This document shows, one piece after another, positions 16,918-24,453 of a stretch of 28,589 nucleotides of DNA (position 1 is the first letter of the stretch; the number at the start of each line of letters is the position of its first letter). Origin of the DNA: Sandaracinomonas sp041180785 (GTDB lineage: Bacteria; Bacteroidota; Bacteroidia; Cytophagales; Spirosomataceae); contig JBEGQV010000223.1 in assembly GCA_041180785.1 (NCBI GenBank), forward strand, positions 1 through 28,589. The letters are read 5' to 3'. Below the pieces are notes generated by a model. The model was not told where the DNA came from. It did no database searches and was given only the letters and a program-made list of their open reading frames with translations. Both the position numbers and the translations under genes were made by a program.

Positions 16918-16964
16918 AACCCTGAAAGGGTTAAATTTCAAATAACCCCAGGTGAAACCTGGGG
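16918..16964. repeat. REP-like double hairpin before a small secreted gene
   Basis: There are two perfect hairpins with the same GAA loop: AACCCT-GAA-AGGGTT (16918-16932) and CCCCAGGT-GAA-ACCTGGGG (16946-16964), joined by 13 AT-rich bases. The second is strikingly GC-rich for this genome. The paired layout resembles REP/BIME-type dispersed repeats that REP-associated transposases mobilise in other bacteria. Only one copy is seen here. It ends 7 nt before the ATG at 16972, so it could also limit ribosome access. Confidence 0.8.
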
Positions 16965-16971
16965 CACTGAA

Positions 16972-17358
16972 ATGAAAAAACTAACCACATTACTATCCTT
17001 TTCCCTCCTAGCATTTACAGGATTTTCCCAAAATCAAATCGGAGGACAAAAAGATGCCCATGGCTGCTTATCTGGCGCTGGCTATCAGTGGTCTTATTTA
17101 GAGAAAAGATGTATTCGACCATTTGAATTAAAGTTCCAATTGATAAACGCTAATAAAACATTTAATGCAGGTATTTTATTTAATTCTAGCAGATCAAAAG
17201 CTGAAGTTTTTAGCAAAGAAGGATTTGTTATTTTGACCAAATCTAAAACTGATTTTTACTCAGGAAAACTATTCGGCAAATCAGTCACGCTTAGCAAAAA
17301 AAATGGGAAGTGGATCTTATCCAATTCCCATAACAAAATTTTATACACTCAACCCTAA
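16972..17358 (+). CDS. small secreted protein of unknown function
   Basis: I do not recognise an established family. The 128-residue product has a clear signal peptide (cleavage near FSQ, residue 20). A short cysteine-containing N-terminal module follows, GGQKDAHGCLSGAGYQW to CIRPFEL (C32 and C47, possibly a disulfide), and then a beta-rich basic C-terminal domain of about 75 residues. The ATG at 16972 is the only start that keeps the signal peptide. The gene is flanked by inverted AAGTAA-type arrays, and a REP-like double hairpin lies 7 nt upstream, so its transcription and translation may be unusual. Confidence 0.7.
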   Translation: MKKLTTLLSFSLLAFTGFSQNQIGGQKDAHGCLSGAGYQWSYLEKRCIRPFELKFQLINANKTFNAGILFNSSRSKAEVFSKEGFVILTKSKTDFYSGKLFGKSVTLSKKNGKWILSNSHNKILYTQP

Positions 17359-17360
17359 TT

Positions 17361-17400
17361 CCTTTTACTTCTTACTTCTTACTTTTTACCCCTTACTTCT
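17361..17400. repeat. ACTTCTT tandem array at a convergent junction
   Basis: On the plus strand the units are ACTTCTT, ACTTCTT, ACTTTTT and ACCCCTT. On the minus strand it reads TAGAAGTAAGG, so it starts at the lolA stop codon TAG (17401-17399). It fills the whole space between the converging stops of the small secreted gene and lolA. Read from the lolA side the TAA trinucleotides recur every 7 bp, placing stops in all frames. Confidence 0.8.
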
Positions 17401-18007
17401 ATCGCAGATCATTCACTTCTACCCCCGGAAAGAGTTTCTTATCAAAATTAAAGGTTTTATCATCTGCCGAAATTTTTGAATTTAATTTCGTCACTTTAAA
17501 ATTTTGCTTCTTACCTGTTTTATTGATAATCGTCCATTCCTTCACTTCATTTGAAGCTTTATCAAGTCGTAAGGTAATTTTTTGAACTTGACCATTTTTT
17601 GCAGTAGGTATCAATTCTACAATTGCTAAATTACCAGCATCTGAAACCAAATTAGCCTTGTAAGATTTTTTATCAAAAGAATAGATTTTAGCTGGACTAA
17701 TATCACCTTCAGAAGGATCAAAGGTTGAAATATTCACCTCATTGATTTCTTTGATATAGGTGGCGACTTCTTTTCCATTGTTGAATATCTCTTGTCCGGC
17801 AGTCTTTAAACGAAACTTGTTCCCCTTCACTGTAATTGAACCATTCAAGGTATTACCACCATCATTTGAATAACTAAAATTTGCAGAAAAAGCACCAAAT
17901 GATTTGAATTTCTGCTGCATATGATCAATGTATCCTTGCGCTTTATTTTGAGCTGATGCAGTGAAAGTTAAGGTTAGGGCTACTATGACGTTTAATACAA
18001 TTTTCAT
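17399..18007 (-). CDS. lolA: outer-membrane lipoprotein carrier protein LolA
   Basis: Periplasmic chaperone that carries lipoproteins from the inner-membrane Lol transporter to the outer membrane. The 202 residues include a signal peptide (cleavage likely after ASA, residue 19) and the LolA-type beta-sheet pattern: FSANFSYS, LNGSITVKGNKFRL, ATYIKEINEVNIS, and a late KITLRLDKASNEVKEWTI. Sequence similarity to proteobacterial LolA is low by eye, but length, layout and position just after ftsK (3 nt gap) match Bacteroidota LolA. The stop codon lies at the end of a tandem array. Confidence 0.88.
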   Translation of the reverse strand: MKIVLNVIVALTLTFTASAQNKAQGYIDHMQQKFKSFGAFSANFSYSNDGGNTLNGSITVKGNKFRLKTAGQEIFNNGKEVATYIKEINEVNISTFDPSEGDISPAKIYSFDKKSYKANLVSDAGNLAIVELIPTAKNGQVQKITLRLDKASNEVKEWTIINKTGKKQNFKVTKLNSKISADDKTFNFDKKLFPGVEVNDLR

Positions 18008-18010
18008 GGT

Positions 18011-20491
18011 TTATAAATTTTTTAATATTTCTTCTAATTCAGCTTCATCTCTCACAAGTACATCACGCGCTTTTGAGCCACCAAATGGACCTACAATGCC
18101 CGCAGCTTCTAATTGATCAATCAATCGACCTGCACGGTTATATCCGAGCTTTAATTTACGCTGAATTAAACTTGTACTTCCTTGCTGATGCATGACGATT
18201 AATCGTGCCGCTTCATCAAAATATTGATCACGATTGGCTGGATCAAAATCACCTCGCTCCTGTCCTCCTGTCTCTTCAGATTCTGACTCTGGTAATAAGT
18301 AAGCAGATTGATACCCTTGTTGGTTACCAATATAATCACAAATGGCTTCAACTTCAGGCGTATCAACGAAAGCACATTGCAAACGAATTACTTCTGATCC
18401 CATCGATAATAACATATCTCCCATACCCACCAACTGGTCTGCACCACCAGCATCTAAAATTGTTCTTGAGTCAATTTTCGACATTACCTTAAAGGATAAA
18501 CGGGCAGGGAAATTCGCTTTAATGGTACCAGTAATCACATTTACGGATGGTCGTTGAGTTGCCACCACTAAATGAATACCAATCGCACGAGCTAATTGAG
18601 CTAAACGAGCAATTGGGTGTTCTACCTCTTTTCCGGCTGTCAACATTAAATCTGCCAACTCATCAATCACCAAGACTATGTAAGGCAAGAAACTATGCTT
18701 GTTTGGATCTAATCGACGATTTATGAATTTTTGATTGTATTCCTTGATATTTCTACAACCTGCGTCTTTTAATTTATCATAACGCAAATCCATTTCCTTG
18801 CATAGCGAATTTAACGTATTCACCACTTTTTTGGTATCTGTAATAATCGCCTCTTCTGCATCCGGTAAACAAGCCAAGAAATGTCGTTCAAGCTTATTAA
18901 ATAAAGAAAGTTCTACTTTCTTTGGATCCACCAGGACAAATTTTAACGTAGCAGGATGTTTTTTATACACAAGGGATGCCAAGATCATGTTTAGACCAAC
19001 CGACTTACCCTGTCCGGTTGCACCGGCCATTAATAAGTGAGGCATTTTGGCTAAATCTGCTACAAAGATCTCGTTAGAAATTGTTTTACCTAAGGTTATT
19101 GGCAAATCAAAATTACATTTTTGGAATTTCTCAGAACCAATCACCGCACGAACGGGCACCATCTCACGATTTTTATTGGCCACCTCTATACCAATCGTAC
19201 CTCTACCTGGCATTTGTCCAATGATACGAACACCCATTGCAGATAACGACAAAGCTAAATCATCCTCTAAACTGGTAATTTTACTAACACGAACACCCGC
19301 TTTTGGAACTATTTCGTACAAGGTAACAGTTGGTCCAATCGTTGCCTCAATCTTTTGAATACCAATTCCATAATTGTTCAATGTTTCAACAATTCGTTCC
19401 TTGTTTTCAATTAATTCATCTTTAGTCACTTGCGAAGTACTCGCCTTTTGATCGTATTCTTTTAATAAATCGATTCCAGGATAACGGTATTTAGGTAAAT
19501 CAGCCATTGGATCATATGGACCCATTTGAGCTAAAATATCATTTGCTTTTGACTCTATTTCATCTAAAGGCTCTACCACTGCACCATCTGCATCATCTTT
19601 CTCTTCAGCTACCGTAACAGAAAAATCAAGATCCTCTTCCGGAATTGCCTCAATTTCAACTTCTGGCTCTGGAACTGCTTCGATAACAAGCTCTGAATCA
19701 TTTATGGGTTCGGCAATTCCAAAATCCACATCCGACTCTTCTCTTGATAACTCCGGCGGCAAATGTGGTCTGAAATTTTCTTCATCTTCTGAATCCTCAC
19801 GAATGATCGGTTCATCGGTTTCCTCAAACTCATCTGCATCATTACCTACAACCGGACCACCCACTGGTGCAATTCGCTTTTTAGGGACTGGATTTAATTG
19901 ATAAAAGAGAATAATAAAGATTACCCCCACAAATACCGAAACGAATATGGATAAAAACCCAATGGTTTGTTGTAGTTTTTCATTGACAAAATAACCAAAT
20001 CCACCTCCTATCGAATGAGGTAAATCGAATTGATACACTAAAAATCCAGTGATTAAGCTAAACCATGGCACATAAAACAAAACCTGCCAAGTCAAGGTAT
20101 TTAATGAAATGATTTCTTTTCTGCTGGTGAGTTTTAAAGCAGATAAAAAGAACAAGGGAACTAATAAAAAAGAAGAAACCCCAAAGGTCTTAAACAAGAA
20201 AAAATGCGCCACGCGTGCCCCAAAGATTCCCGCAATATTTTTTACTGGGATATCAGACCCTTCAATTACTTTTAATACCGATTGATCTACTTCACTTTGA
20301 TCTGCGACTCCGCTGAATAAACTCGAAATAAAGGAACTTAGTAATAATAAACCTACCAAACCCAAAAAGGCACCAAATAGATAGCGAATCCTTCCAGATG
20401 TTGAATTAGGATTGGATTCTTGAATTCCTTTACTCTCCTGTTCGAAATTTAAAGCTAAGGTAGAAGGGGAACCGGTAATCTTTTTGGCCAT
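18011..20491 (-). CDS. ftsK: DNA translocase FtsK/SpoIIIE
   Basis: Septum-anchored ATPase that pumps chromosome termini through the closing division site and supports dimer resolution. The 826 residues begin with four hydrophobic segments (about 37-60, 97-119, 136-154, 178-198), then a strongly acidic linker (about 215-310, many Asp/Glu and Pro). The motor carries Walker A GATGQGKS at 490-497 and Walker B-like LVIDELADLML. A C-terminal winged-helix gamma domain (about 755-815, LIQRKLKLGYNRAGRLIDQL) reads KOPS-type DNA signals. The size is normal for Bacteroidota. lolA follows 3 nt later and pyrD precedes by 61 bp, so it probably has its own promoter. Confidence 0.97.
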   Translation of the reverse strand: MAKKITGSPSTLALNFEQESKGIQESNPNSTSGRIRYLFGAFLGLVGLLLLSSFISSLFSGVADQSEVDQSVLKVIEGSDIPVKNIAGIFGARVAHFFLFKTFGVSSFLLVPLFFLSALKLTSRKEIISLNTLTWQVLFYVPWFSLITGFLVYQFDLPHSIGGGFGYFVNEKLQQTIGFLSIFVSVFVGVIFIILFYQLNPVPKKRIAPVGGPVVGNDADEFEETDEPIIREDSEDEENFRPHLPPELSREESDVDFGIAEPINDSELVIEAVPEPEVEIEAIPEEDLDFSVTVAEEKDDADGAVVEPLDEIESKANDILAQMGPYDPMADLPKYRYPGIDLLKEYDQKASTSQVTKDELIENKERIVETLNNYGIGIQKIEATIGPTVTLYEIVPKAGVRVSKITSLEDDLALSLSAMGVRIIGQMPGRGTIGIEVANKNREMVPVRAVIGSEKFQKCNFDLPITLGKTISNEIFVADLAKMPHLLMAGATGQGKSVGLNMILASLVYKKHPATLKFVLVDPKKVELSLFNKLERHFLACLPDAEEAIITDTKKVVNTLNSLCKEMDLRYDKLKDAGCRNIKEYNQKFINRRLDPNKHSFLPYIVLVIDELADLMLTAGKEVEHPIARLAQLARAIGIHLVVATQRPSVNVITGTIKANFPARLSFKVMSKIDSRTILDAGGADQLVGMGDMLLSMGSEVIRLQCAFVDTPEVEAICDYIGNQQGYQSAYLLPESESEETGGQERGDFDPANRDQYFDEAARLIVMHQQGSTSLIQRKLKLGYNRAGRLIDQLEAAGIVGPFGGSKARDVLVRDEAELEEILKNL

Positions 20492-20552
20492 GAATGTTCA
20501 GCGAATAATAAAAGTTTAAATTACAAAAATCATCATTTATAACCAACCAGAT

Positions 20553-21581
20553 TTAGGCATTTTTCAAAATTGCTTGGTTGATTTTTTTAATGAGTCCTGG
20601 TCCTTCATAGATAAAACCACTATACAATTGGACCAAACTTGCTCCAGCCGCTAATTTTTCCAAGGCATCTTCGGCAGAATAAATGCCACCAACTCCTATG
20701 ATTGGGAATTTCCCTTTTGATTTTTGATGTAAATAGGAAATTACCTCTGTTGATCTACTTTTTAATGGTTTACCACTTAATCCACCTACTTGTTCAATTA
20801 ATTCTTTTGCAGATACTAAACCTTCTCTATTCAGTGTTGTATTGGTGGCAATCACACCAGCTAAATTGGTTTCTAACACAATTTCAATCACATCATCAAG
20901 TTGATCATTACTTAAATCTGGAGCAATTTTTAACAAGATAGGTTTTGGTGATTTTTTCATCGCATTCAACGCCTGTAAACTGCTGAGCAATTTCTTCAAG
21001 GGTTCTTTTTCCTGCAAGGCACGCAGATTTGGTGTATTGGGGGAGCTTACATTTACCACAAAATAATCCACCACATCAAATAATGCTTCAAATCCCTTTT
21101 TATAGTCTTCATCCGCCTCTTCATTGGGTGTCACTTTATTTTTTCCCAGATTTCCTCCCACAATCACCTGTGATTTTCTTTTTAATAATCGGTCTTTGAT
21201 TACCTCGAGCCCGTCATTATTAAAACCCATTCGATTAATAATGGCTTCATCTTTTACCAATCGAAATAATCGTGGCTTAGGATTGCCCTCTTGTGGCTTT
21301 GGTGTTACAGTTCCAATTTCAATGAACCCAAATCCAAGTTCAGCAAATTCATCAATCAATAAGGCATTTTTATCAAAACCCGCAGCCAAACCCACCGGGT
21401 TTGGGAATTTGATTCCAAAAACAACACGCTCTAATTTTGAATTTTTTATAGAATACATTGCACGAAAAAGACTTTTCATGCCTGGTATTTTCATTAGAAA
21501 TTTCAACACATCTGCCACTAAATAGTGGGCACTTTCGGGTTGAAATAAAAACAAAAGAGGCTTAATAAGAAAATGATACAT
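20553..21581 (-). CDS. pyrD: dihydroorotate dehydrogenase, class 2 (quinone)
   Basis: Membrane-associated flavoenzyme oxidising dihydroorotate to orotate with quinone, the fourth step of pyrimidine synthesis. The 342 residues have the class 2 N-terminal amphipathic helices (about 1-40) that hold the enzyme on the membrane. GLAAGFDKN lies at 64-72, INRMGFNNDG at 115-124, and NVSSPNTPNLR carries the catalytic serine S180. The C-terminal phosphate-binding region reads IIGVGGIYS. It starts 6 nt after the mlaE stop, so the two are likely in one transcript. Confidence 0.97.
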   Translation of the reverse strand: MYHFLIKPLLFLFQPESAHYLVADVLKFLMKIPGMKSLFRAMYSIKNSKLERVVFGIKFPNPVGLAAGFDKNALLIDEFAELGFGFIEIGTVTPKPQEGNPKPRLFRLVKDEAIINRMGFNNDGLEVIKDRLLKRKSQVIVGGNLGKNKVTPNEEADEDYKKGFEALFDVVDYFVVNVSSPNTPNLRALQEKEPLKKLLSSLQALNAMKKSPKPILLKIAPDLSNDQLDDVIEIVLETNLAGVIATNTTLNREGLVSAKELIEQVGGLSGKPLKSRSTEVISYLHQKSKGKFPIIGVGGIYSAEDALEKLAAGASLVQLYSGFIYEGPGLIKKINQAILKNA

Positions 21582-21587
21582 ACGAAT

Positions 21588-22319
21588 CTACCCTACTAAC
21601 AACTGGGCTAATAAATAATCTGCTACTAAAATGGCAATACATGCGTTGGTGACTGCAGTAGTACTTGCTTTCCCTACTTCATAGGCTCCACCTTTTGTGT
21701 AAAATCCTTGGTAAGAAGAAATGGTAGTTACTAAAAATGCAAAAACAACCGATTTAGTTAAGGCGAAAAAGACATAATTGCCTTTAAAACTAAATTGCAA
21801 ACCATGAATATATTCCTGTGGGGTAATCGCACCCGTCAACCAACCCGCTACATAACCTCCTAAAATAGCTAAAAAACAAGCAATGGTCACCAGCATCGGA
21901 AAGGTCAACATAGAAGCAATCACCTTTGGCAACACCAGATAGGAGCTCGAATTAATTCCCATTACTTCCAAGGCATCAATTTGCTCGGTAATACGCATGG
22001 TACCCAATTGTCCAGCAATATTTGAGCCAACCTTGCCACTCAACACCACACATGTGATGGTTGGTCCCATCTCTAAAATAGTTGAATCACGAACAATCAA
22101 GGAAATGATGTATTGAGGTACAAATGGATTATCCATATTTGCGGCTGTTTGCACACAAGTTACAGCTCCTAAAAAGGTAGAAACAATAGCTACGATGAGC
22201 AATGAGCTAATGCCAATATCAATACATTCGGTAAATACCAAATTCACGTAAACCCTAAATTTTTCCCTATTCTTGAATAAGGTGCTCAGGAAGATTAAAT
22301 ATTTACCTAAATTTGACAT
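21588..22319 (-). CDS. MlaE-family phospholipid ABC transporter permease
   Basis: Inner-membrane permease of the MlaE/YrbE family, which partners an MlaF-type ATPase and an MCE protein to move phospholipids between membranes. The 243 residues from the ATG at 22319 (MSNLGKYLIF) show five or so hydrophobic segments and the family motif TEQIDALEVMGI, preceded by GSNIAGQLGTMRI. An ATG at 22352 would add 11 residues and overlap the divergent gene's start, so I prefer 22319. mlaF and mlaD-like genes, usually next in line, are absent; pyrD follows instead. Only 25 bp separate its start from that of the divergent dehydrogenase. Confidence 0.9.
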   Translation of the reverse strand: MSNLGKYLIFLSTLFKNREKFRVYVNLVFTECIDIGISSLLIVAIVSTFLGAVTCVQTAANMDNPFVPQYIISLIVRDSTILEMGPTITCVVLSGKVGSNIAGQLGTMRITEQIDALEVMGINSSSYLVLPKVIASMLTFPMLVTIACFLAILGGYVAGWLTGAITPQEYIHGLQFSFKGNYVFFALTKSVVFAFLVTTISSYQGFYTKGGAYEVGKASTTAVTNACIAILVADYLLAQLLVG

Positions 22320-22344
22320 AGCATTAAGGAATTTCACAAAGATA

Positions 22345-23034
22345 ATGAACAAAACGGTAGTAATTAGTGGAGGAAGTCAAGGAATTGGTAAGTCCTTGGT
22401 AATTTTTTTTCTAAACAAGGGATTTTCAGTCTACACCTGCGCTCGAAATAAAAAAGGGCTTGACGCCCTTTCAAGTGAATTAAACCATTCAAACTTGTTT
22501 ACTTTTCAGGCAGATGTAAGCAAAAAGCAAGAAGTATTAGCCTTTGCTGATTGGGTAAAGTCAAAAATAACTCAACTTGATGTGTTAATCAATAATGCGG
22601 GCTATTTTGAGCCTGGACAAATTCAATCAGAATCAGAAGGTGTTTTAGAACGACAAATTGAAACAAATTTGTATTCAGCTTATCATTTGACAAGAGCATT
22701 ATTACCTAAAATTCCTCCAGCCGGACACATTTTTAATATGTGCTCTGTGGCCTCCATTATCCCATACATCGACGGTGGCTCTTATTGCATCAGTAAATTT
22801 GCCTTGTTAGGTTTTTCAAAAGTTTTGCGAGAAGAACTAAAAGTTCATCAAATAAAAGTAACCTCTATTCTTCCTGGTGCAACCTTGACCAACTCTTGGG
22901 CGGGTGTCAACCTACCTAAAGAACGATTCATCGATGCCGACGAACTTGCCAAAACCATTTTCGCTGCCTATGACCTTGGCCCTTCCACTGTTATCGAAGA
23001 AATTTTAGTGAGGCCAATGGAGGGGGACGTTTAA
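22345..23034 (+). CDS. short-chain dehydrogenase/reductase
   Basis: Classical SDR using NAD(P)H; the substrate is unknown. In 229 residues: cofactor loop GGSQGIG at 9-15, NNAG at 83-86, and the catalytic set S134, Y147 and K151 (YCISK) with N108 as the likely fourth member. The LPGAT segment at 176-180 binds nicotinamide. I chose the ATG at 22345 (MNKTVVISGG) because an in-frame ATG at 22273 would add 24 residues inside the divergent mlaE gene and spoil the usual SDR N-terminus. The stop codon TAA runs straight into a GTGAAAA array. Confidence 0.93.
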   Translation: MNKTVVISGGSQGIGKSLVIFFLNKGFSVYTCARNKKGLDALSSELNHSNLFTFQADVSKKQEVLAFADWVKSKITQLDVLINNAGYFEPGQIQSESEGVLERQIETNLYSAYHLTRALLPKIPPAGHIFNMCSVASIIPYIDGGSYCISKFALLGFSKVLREELKVHQIKVTSILPGATLTNSWAGVNLPKERFIDADELAKTIFAAYDLGPSTVIEEILVRPMEGDV

Positions 23035-23162
23035 GTGAAAAGTGAAAAGTGAAAAGTGAAAAGTGAAAAATTGAAAGTTGAAAATTAAAAGTTGAAAATC
23101 GAAAGTTGAAATTGGTAATTGAAAAAATAATTTTCAACTTTCCACTTTAAACTTTACACTTA
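23035..23162. repeat. GTGAAAA tandem array with inverted arm between the SDR gene and rarA
   Basis: Five perfect 7 bp GTGAAAA units (23035-23069) begin directly after the SDR stop codon. Degenerate GAAAGTTGAAAA-type units follow to about 23115. A 14 bp perfect inverted repeat pairs GAAAGTTGAAAATT (23073-23086) with 23129-23142, and the outer parts pair imperfectly (AGTGAAAAGTG against the complement of CACTTTAAACTTTACACT). It fills the whole 132 bp gap and ends 4 bp before rarA, so the rarA promoter must be within or before it. Confidence 0.85.
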
Positions 23163-23166
23163 ATTT

Positions 23167-24402
23167 ATGCTCCCCCTTGCTGAACGAATGCGGCCCAAAG
23201 AGTTAGAAGACTACATCGGACAAAAACACCTGATGGGTCCTGAAAGTCCATTGCGAAAGGCTTTAGAAGTTGGACATTTGCCATCTTGCATTTTATGGGG
23301 GCCTCCAGGAGTGGGTAAAACAACACTAGCAGGTTTAATTGCCCAAAAACTGGGTCGACCATTTTTTACACTTTCAGCCATTCAGTCGGGCGTAAAAGAG
23401 GTACGTGAAGTATTAGAAACTGCCAAGCGACAAAAATTATTTGACTCTCCCTCTCCCATTTTATTCATCGATGAAATTCACCGGTTTTCAAAATCGCAGC
23501 AAGATTCCTTGTTAGGGGCTGTTGAAAAAGGAGTGGTTACCTTAATTGGCGCGACAACAGAAAATCCATCTTTTGAAGTCATTTCTGCCCTTTTATCGCG
23601 CTGCCAAGTGTATACCTTAGAAGAATTAGGCAAGGAAGATCTTACGGAAATGCTCGAAAAAGCAATTGCAAACGATTCCGTTTGCAAATCGAAACGCATT
23701 ACCTTAAAAGAAACGGATGCCTTGTTCCATTTCTCAGGAGGAGACGGCAGAAAGTTGTTTAATTTATTTGAAATCTTAGTCAGTACCGACAATCATCCTG
23801 AATTAGAGATCACCAATGCATTAGTTACTGAAAGGTTACAAAAGAATTTAGCAACTTACGACAAAGATGGTGAACAACATTACGATATTATTTCAGCTTT
23901 CATCAAATCCATTCGTGGTTCAGATGCTGATGCAGGAATTTATTGGTTAGCCAGAATGTTGGCAGGCGGAGAGTCGTTGGAATTTATTGCCAGGCGATTG
24001 CTTATCCTAGCAGCAGAAGACATAGGATTGGCCAATCCAAATGCCTTGTTATTGGCACAAACTTGTTTTGAAGCTTGTCGAGTTATTGGTAATCCAGAAT
24101 CAAGAATCATCCTGGCAGAAACGGTCATCTATTTGGCAAAATCACCTAAAAGCAACTCAGCCTACAAGGCCATTAATAAGGCCATGGCATTTGTCCAAGA
24201 AACTGGAAATTTACCTGTCCCCTTACATTTAAGAAATGCTCCGACTAAATTAATGAAGGAATTAAACTATGGTGCAGGATACAAATACCCGCATGATTAC
24301 CCCAATCATTGGGTAGCCCAAAATTATTTTCCTGATCTTGCAGAAAGGCCAACATTTTACGAAGCAGGTGACAATCCACAAGAAAATAAAACAAAAAAAT
24401 AA
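23167..24402 (+). CDS. rarA: replication-associated recombination protein RarA (MgsA)
   Basis: AAA+ ATPase of the clamp-loader-like MgsA/WRNIP1 family, acting at stalled replication forks. The 411 residues show the start LAERMRPKELEDYIGQKHL, Walker A GPPGVGKT at 45-52, Walker B ILFIDEIHRF with D102-E103, sensor 1 GATTEN at 128-133 and an arginine-finger candidate R145 in LLSRC. The C-terminal oligomerisation domain is recognisable by SIRGSDADAGIYWLARML and the late GAGYKYPHDYPNHWV. The length is typical. The whole upstream gap is a repeat array. Confidence 0.97.
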   Translation: MLPLAERMRPKELEDYIGQKHLMGPESPLRKALEVGHLPSCILWGPPGVGKTTLAGLIAQKLGRPFFTLSAIQSGVKEVREVLETAKRQKLFDSPSPILFIDEIHRFSKSQQDSLLGAVEKGVVTLIGATTENPSFEVISALLSRCQVYTLEELGKEDLTEMLEKAIANDSVCKSKRITLKETDALFHFSGGDGRKLFNLFEILVSTDNHPELEITNALVTERLQKNLATYDKDGEQHYDIISAFIKSIRGSDADAGIYWLARMLAGGESLEFIARRLLILAAEDIGLANPNALLLAQTCFEACRVIGNPESRIILAETVIYLAKSPKSNSAYKAINKAMAFVQETGNLPVPLHLRNAPTKLMKELNYGAGYKYPHDYPNHWVAQNYFPDLAERPTFYEAGDNPQENKTKK

Positions 24403-24453
24403 AGGAGATTTTTAGTATCTTGCCTAAAATTGTCAAAACCCCATTCAATAGGC

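Noticed and set aside
18798..19358. Two plus-strand open frames antisense to the ftsK motor domain
   Set aside because: They mirror conserved ftsK codons and have no start context or domain of their own.
22273..22344. Longer SDR N-terminus from the ATG at 22273
   Set aside because: It would overlap the divergent mlaE gene and place 24 extra residues before the standard SDR beginning.
23035..23069. GTGAAAA array as a CRISPR
   Set aside because: Units are 7 bp with no spacers and no cas genes are present.
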